Shown piece after piece: positions 60,912 to 64,000 of a stretch of DNA of 64,000 nucleotides (within the stretch, counting starts at the first letter, position 1; the number at the start of each line of letters is the position of its first letter). Origin of the DNA: Hyphomicrobiales bacterium (GTDB taxonomy: Bacteria; Pseudomonadota; Alphaproteobacteria; Rhodospirillales; JACKKN01); contig JACKKN010000002.1 in the NCBI GenBank assembly GCA_024236415.1, forward strand, positions 124,001 through 188,000, written 5' to 3'. A program made the translations under genes and the position numbers. Under the pieces are notes generated by a model. That model was not told the origin of the DNA. It ran no database searches and worked only from the letters and a program-made list of their open reading frames with translations.

Positions 60912-62198
60912 TCAAGGTTTCGTGGTCGCCAGCGCCGGGGCCAACACCATCTGGGGTTCGGCGACGCCGCGGAAGCGCCGCTCGCCCAGCTCCTCGCAGT
61001 CCTCGTCCAGCAGGTCGGCGAAGGCGCGGGACACCACCACCGGGCGCGCCAGGTCCTTGGTCAGCTCCTCCAGGCGCGCCACCTCGTTGGCCGCCGGGCC
61101 GATGACCGAGAACTCCAGGCGCTCGGGAATGCCGATGTTGCCGAACAGCACCTCGCCCACGTGCAGGCCCAGGCCGAAGGCCAGCACCTCGTCGCCGGCG
61201 GCGGCGCGCCGCGCGTTGACCGCGTCCAGGCGGGCGAAGGCATCGCGCGCCGCGGCCAGGGCGGCCCGCGCCGCCGCCGCCGTGGAGCCGAAGGCGCGGG
61301 TGGCGAAGATGGCCAGCACGGCGTCGCCGACGAAGCGCAGCACCTCGCCGCGATGGTCGCGCACGGCGCCGGCCGAGCACTCGAAGTAGTCGTTCAGGGC
61401 GGCCAGGAAGGTGTCCATGGGCAGGCGGTCGGCCATGGGGGTGGAGCCGCGCAGGTCGGAATACCAGATCACGGCGTGGATGGTCTCGCCGCTGCCGCGC
61501 GCCGTCTGCCCGTCCAGCACCCGGCGCCCGGCGTCGGCGCCCAGGTAGGCGGCGGCCACGTTGCGCGCCGTCATCTCGCGCTTGGCCAGCTTGGCGGCCA
61601 CGGCCAGGCGCGACTGCATGCGGCGGATGGTGCGGATCTCGCCGTCGGTGAAGCCGCCGGGGCGGTCGGTGGTCCAGCTCACGACCATCCCGTCCATGCG
61701 CTGCGCCGCATCCTCGATCGGGCCGAACCCGGTGAGCTGCACGTAATAGTCGGTGACCCCCTGGGCGGCCAGGTCGGACAGGACCGGATAGTCCAGCACC
61801 ACCCCCTCGCCCTCCAGGCGCCGGCGCAGGGTCATTTGCTGGGTCCGCAGCATGTAGTTCTGGGGACTGGCGCGGAAGGTGTCCTGGTCGCGGGATCCGT
61901 GCTGGTGGTGTTCGGTGGTGCGGCGGCCGTCGCGCCACCACAGGAAGGTCATGCTCTCGAACAGGGGGTGCAGGGCGGTCAGGCTCATGTTGACCCGGAA
62001 CAGCGGCAGCCCGGCATCGACCAGGCGCCGGCAGAACCCGTTGAACAGCAGCTCCAGGTCGGCATCCAGCAGAACCTGTTCGGTCAGCCAGTCGTTGACC
62101 GCCCGCACCGCCGCGCCGCTGGGCCCGCCGCCGTCCATGCCGCTGTCCAAGGCGCCCTCCTCCGGCCCGGTGCGTGGAACATTTCCGCCGGCCGGCAT
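60912..62198 (-). CDS. Class III adenylate/guanylate cyclase with N-terminal GAF-like region
   Basis: A 428-residue protein. The first 200 residues (VNDWLTEQVLLDADLELLFN, FRVNMSLTALHPLFESMTFL) look like a GAF-type sensor region followed by a signalling helix (TDGEIRTIRRMQSRLAVAAK). The cyclase domain begins near 235: VIWYSDLRGSTPMADR and LRFVGDAVLAIFA hold the two metal Asp, and GPAANEVARLEEL the transition-state residues. It is the third class III cyclase in the window. No membrane helix is predicted. Confidence 0.88.
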   Translation of the reverse strand: MPAGGNVPRTGPEEGALDSGMDGGGPSGAAVRAVNDWLTEQVLLDADLELLFNGFCRRLVDAGLPLFRVNMSLTALHPLFESMTFLWWRDGRRTTEHHQHGSRDQDTFRASPQNYMLRTQQMTLRRRLEGEGVVLDYPVLSDLAAQGVTDYYVQLTGFGPIEDAAQRMDGMVVSWTTDRPGGFTDGEIRTIRRMQSRLAVAAKLAKREMTARNVAAAYLGADAGRRVLDGQTARGSGETIHAVIWYSDLRGSTPMADRLPMDTFLAALNDYFECSAGAVRDHRGEVLRFVGDAVLAIFATRAFGSTAAAARAALAAARDAFARLDAVNARRAAAGDEVLAFGLGLHVGEVLFGNIGIPERLEFSVIGPAANEVARLEELTKDLARPVVVSRAFADLLDEDCEELGERRFRGVAEPQMVLAPALATTKP

Positions 62199-62264
62199 AG
62201 TGGACCATTCCCCGGCGCGAAAAAACGGCTAATATCGCCGCCCCTGCCCGGAGGCCCCGTTCCC

Positions 62265-62310
62265 GTGACCCTGCGCCCGTGACCCCGCTCCCATGACCCT
62301 GGTCCCATGA
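62265..62310 (+). other. Chain of three overlapping five-codon ORFs leading into the MFS start
   Basis: A 14-base unit (CCC(G/A)TGACCC...) is repeated four times. Each unit holds a start codon: GTG 62265, GTG 62279, ATG 62293 and ATG 62307. The first three each open a five-codon ORF (Met-Thr-Leu/Pro-x-Pro) whose TGA overlaps the next start (GTGA or ATGA), ending at the MFS start. It could work as a re-initiation ladder or be a simple tandem duplication. Confidence 0.6.
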
Positions 62311-63521
62311 CTCTCGTCCGCGTCTTCGTCCCGTTTGCGATGGGGTATTTCCTGTCCTACCTGTTCCGGGTGGTGAACGCGGTGATCGCGCCCGACCTGG
62401 TGACCGAGGTGGGGCTGGACGCCGCCGACCTGGGCCTGCTGACCAGCACCTACTTCCTGACCTTCGCCGCCTTCCAGCTGCCGCTGGGTATCCTGCTGGA
62501 CCGCTACGGCCCGCGCCGCACCGAGGCCGCGCTGCTGCTGTTCGCCGCCGCCGGCGCGGCCCTGTTCGCCGCCTCGGACGGGGTCGCCGCCCTGCTGGTG
62601 GGGCGCGGGCTGATCGGGTTCGGCGTCTCGGCCTGCCTGATGGCCGCCTTCAAGGCCTACGTCATGTGGTTCAGGCCGGGCCGCCTGCCCCTGGTCAACG
62701 GGCTGCAGATGGCCGCCGGCGGCCTGGGCGCCCTGGCCGGCACGGCGCCGGTGGAGATGGCCCTGCAGGTGACCGACTGGCGCGGCGTGTTCTGGATCCT
62801 GTCGGGGCTGACCGCCGCCGTGGCCGCGGCCATCTTCCTGGTGGTGCCCGAGCGCGAGGGCGGCCACGGCGGCGAGACCCTGGCCCAGGCCTGGCGCGGG
62901 GTCGGCCGGGTCTTCACCGCCCCCGGGTTCTGGCGCATCGCGCCCCTGGGGGTCGCCTCCCAGGCCGCCTTCCTGGCGCTGCAGGGGCTGTGGGCCGGGC
63001 CCTGGCTGCGCGACGTGGCGGGCATGGACCGCGACGCCGTGGCCGGGACCCTGCTGCTGGTGGCGGCGGCCATGGTGGCCGGCTTCATCGCCGGCGGCGC
63101 CCTGACCGAGCGCCTGGGCCGCGCCGGGGTCACCCCCATCACCGTGGGGGTCGCCGGCATGGCCCTGTTCCTGGCCGTGCAGGTGGTGCTGATCTTCGCC
63201 CCGCCCGGCGCCGCCGTGGCCCTGTGGCTGGCCTATGGCGTCACCGGCACCGCCGGCATCATCATCTACGCCGGCCTGTCACAGCGCTTCCCCGCCCACC
63301 TGGCCGGGCGCGTGAACACGGGCCTGAACGTGATCGTGTTCGTGCTCGCCTTCGCCCTGCAATGGGGCATGGGCGGCATCATCGACCTGTGGCCCCAGGA
63401 CGCCGACGGCGGCTACCACCCACGCGCCTACCAGGCGGCCATCGGCCTGCTGGCGGCGATCCAGGCCGCCGGCCTGTTGTGGTACCTGGCCTTCCGCAAC
63501 GACCGGGTGTCCGAGGCGTAG
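62307..63521 (+). CDS. Major facilitator superfamily transporter
   Basis: A 404-residue MFS protein with 12 hydrophobic segments. The loop 2-3 signature is LGILLDRYGPRRTEA, and the helix-4 charged residue region reads LVGRGLIGFGVSACLMAAFK. The C-terminal half repeats the fold (GALTERLGRAGVTPITVGVA). It resembles the OFA / nitrate-nitrite-type group of anion antiporters in helix 1 (FVPFAMGYFLSYLFRVVNAV), but the substrate is unknown. The start is the last of four tandem start codons. Confidence 0.88.
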   Translation: MTLVRVFVPFAMGYFLSYLFRVVNAVIAPDLVTEVGLDAADLGLLTSTYFLTFAAFQLPLGILLDRYGPRRTEAALLLFAAAGAALFAASDGVAALLVGRGLIGFGVSACLMAAFKAYVMWFRPGRLPLVNGLQMAAGGLGALAGTAPVEMALQVTDWRGVFWILSGLTAAVAAAIFLVVPEREGGHGGETLAQAWRGVGRVFTAPGFWRIAPLGVASQAAFLALQGLWAGPWLRDVAGMDRDAVAGTLLLVAAAMVAGFIAGGALTERLGRAGVTPITVGVAGMALFLAVQVVLIFAPPGAAVALWLAYGVTGTAGIIIYAGLSQRFPAHLAGRVNTGLNVIVFVLAFALQWGMGGIIDLWPQDADGGYHPRAYQAAIGLLAAIQAAGLLWYLAFRNDRVSEA

Positions 63522-63868
63522 GCACGGCCGACGACGCTCCGGCCGCCGGCACGCGGGCGCGGACTGGCCTGGAGGAGCGCAGCGAGGACCCCGGGCGCAG
63601 CCCGCAAGCCGAGCCCGGAGGGCGGAGCGGCGCTTGAGCGCAAACGGGAACAGCCCCGGACACCGCCATTCGCCGACGACGCTCCGGCCGCCAACTCACA
63701 ATCTCCGGCCAGTCTGGCAGGACGCCCGCAAAGTAGTTTAGTATTGTTTCCACACAATTATTAGGAATCCAAAAGGGGTCCTTGCCGGCCTTGGGCCGGT
63801 TGCCCGGCCGGACCGCCTGCCATACAATTGAAAAAGGCGCTTGATTGCCCTTTTTTGGTGTAGGCAAG
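63522..63868. other. Intergenic region with a direct repeat and a hairpin
   Basis: About 350 bases without a convincing gene. A 21-base direct repeat, GCCGACGACGCTCCGGCCGC plus a final C, occurs at 63527-63547 and 63672-63692. An AT-rich promoter-like patch (TAGTTTAGTATTGTTTCC) lies near 63735-63752. AAAAAGGC-GCTTGATT-GCCCTTTTTT (63831-63856) is a hairpin with A and T tails that could end transcription in either direction just before the last gene. Confidence 0.5.
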
Positions 63869-64000
63869 GTGAGAGACGGCAAGAACCCTGGTCCTGTTGT
63901 GCTGTCTGGTGCTCGTCGGCGGCGCGATCCCGCGGGCGGTCTCGGTCGGCGAGATCCGCATCCTGACCTACGACAAGGAGACCAGCACCAGCGACTGCAT
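63869..64000 (+). CDS. Partial exported protein, start uncertain (possible one-base frameshift)
   Basis: From about 63891 to the edge one frame reads LVLLCCLVLVGGAIPRAVSV, then GEIRILTYDKETSTSDC, which is a signal peptide followed by a mature start. This frame has a TGA just upstream and no usual start codon. The adjacent frame opens with GTG at 63869 (RDGKN) and would join it if one C in AACCCTGG (about 63884-63891) were absent. So the gene is either frameshifted here or uses a rare start. The product is unknown. Confidence 0.4.
   Translation, partial: MRDGKNPGPVVLSGARRRRDPAGGLGRRDPHPDLRQGDQHQRLH

Overview
The window is very G+C-rich, densely coded DNA of an alphaproteobacterium, most likely a member of the Rhodospirillales or a close relative. 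This is inferred from gene content: a comF/NDUFAF5-type methyltransferase pair, a DUF2336 gene translationally coupled to a PAS-GGDEF-EAL gene, a TRAP-TAXI transporter, a Ugp/Glp locus, and several class III adenylate cyclases. No rRNA, tRNA, CRISPR array, insertion sequence or prophage is visible. The few AT-rich stretches are regulatory regions or short repeat elements.

Layout. 1-9.4 kb is housekeeping and small metabolism: comF (partial), a methyltransferase, an SDR/SMP-30 pair, an apparent one-chain antitoxin-toxin fusion, an Ldh oxidoreductase group, a HIT protein, an orphan secretin-domain protein, sfsA, map and radC. 9.4-16.6 kb is a minus-strand catabolic operon: IclR regulator, CaiB/BaiF CoA-transferase, fused TRAP permease, TAXI binding protein, a beta-lactamase-fold hydrolase and an alpha/beta hydrolase.

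16.8-29.8 kb is the most unusual region. Sixteen minus-strand genes, nearly all predicted to be exported or membrane-bound, look like an envelope-spanning machine. They include a MotA/TolQ/ExbB-like membrane protein, a MotB/ExbD-like single-pass protein, two proline-rich TonB-like linkers, two lipoproteins, a lytic transglycosylase, a CsgG-like protein with a peptidoglycan-binding domain, a glycine-zipper protein, and a Lon-like Ser/Lys protease domain on a membrane protein that is frameshifted in this sequence. An intercistronic element recurs three times. I do not recognise this as a described system.

29.9-32.5 kb is a PepSY / response regulator / histidine kinase operon. 32.5-38.5 kb holds a methyltransferase and a 1303-residue BTAD-cyclase-ATPase-TPR regulator. 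38.7-47.3 kb is a glycerol-3-phosphate and glycerophosphodiester locus (GpdQ-like esterase, ugpCEAB, glpK, glpR, ugpQ). 47.4-55.5 kb carries an HNH protein, an ArgE-like deacetylase, an aromatic hydroxylase locus with a MarR regulator and a palindromic divergent promoter, and a GntR / aminotransferase / dipeptidase-like group. 55.5-63.5 kb is signalling (two more class III cyclases, PAS-GGDEF-EAL, DUF2336) and an MFS transporter whose start lies at the end of a tandem array of five-codon ORFs. A truncated exported-protein gene runs off the right edge.

Three paired inverted-repeat elements built on GGTGCCTGGCACC lie in gene gaps. In several places two frames must be joined to give a sensible protein (about 22.4 kb, 37.6-37.7 kb and 63.9 kb). 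This is compatible with small indel errors in G+C-rich DNA or with real decay.
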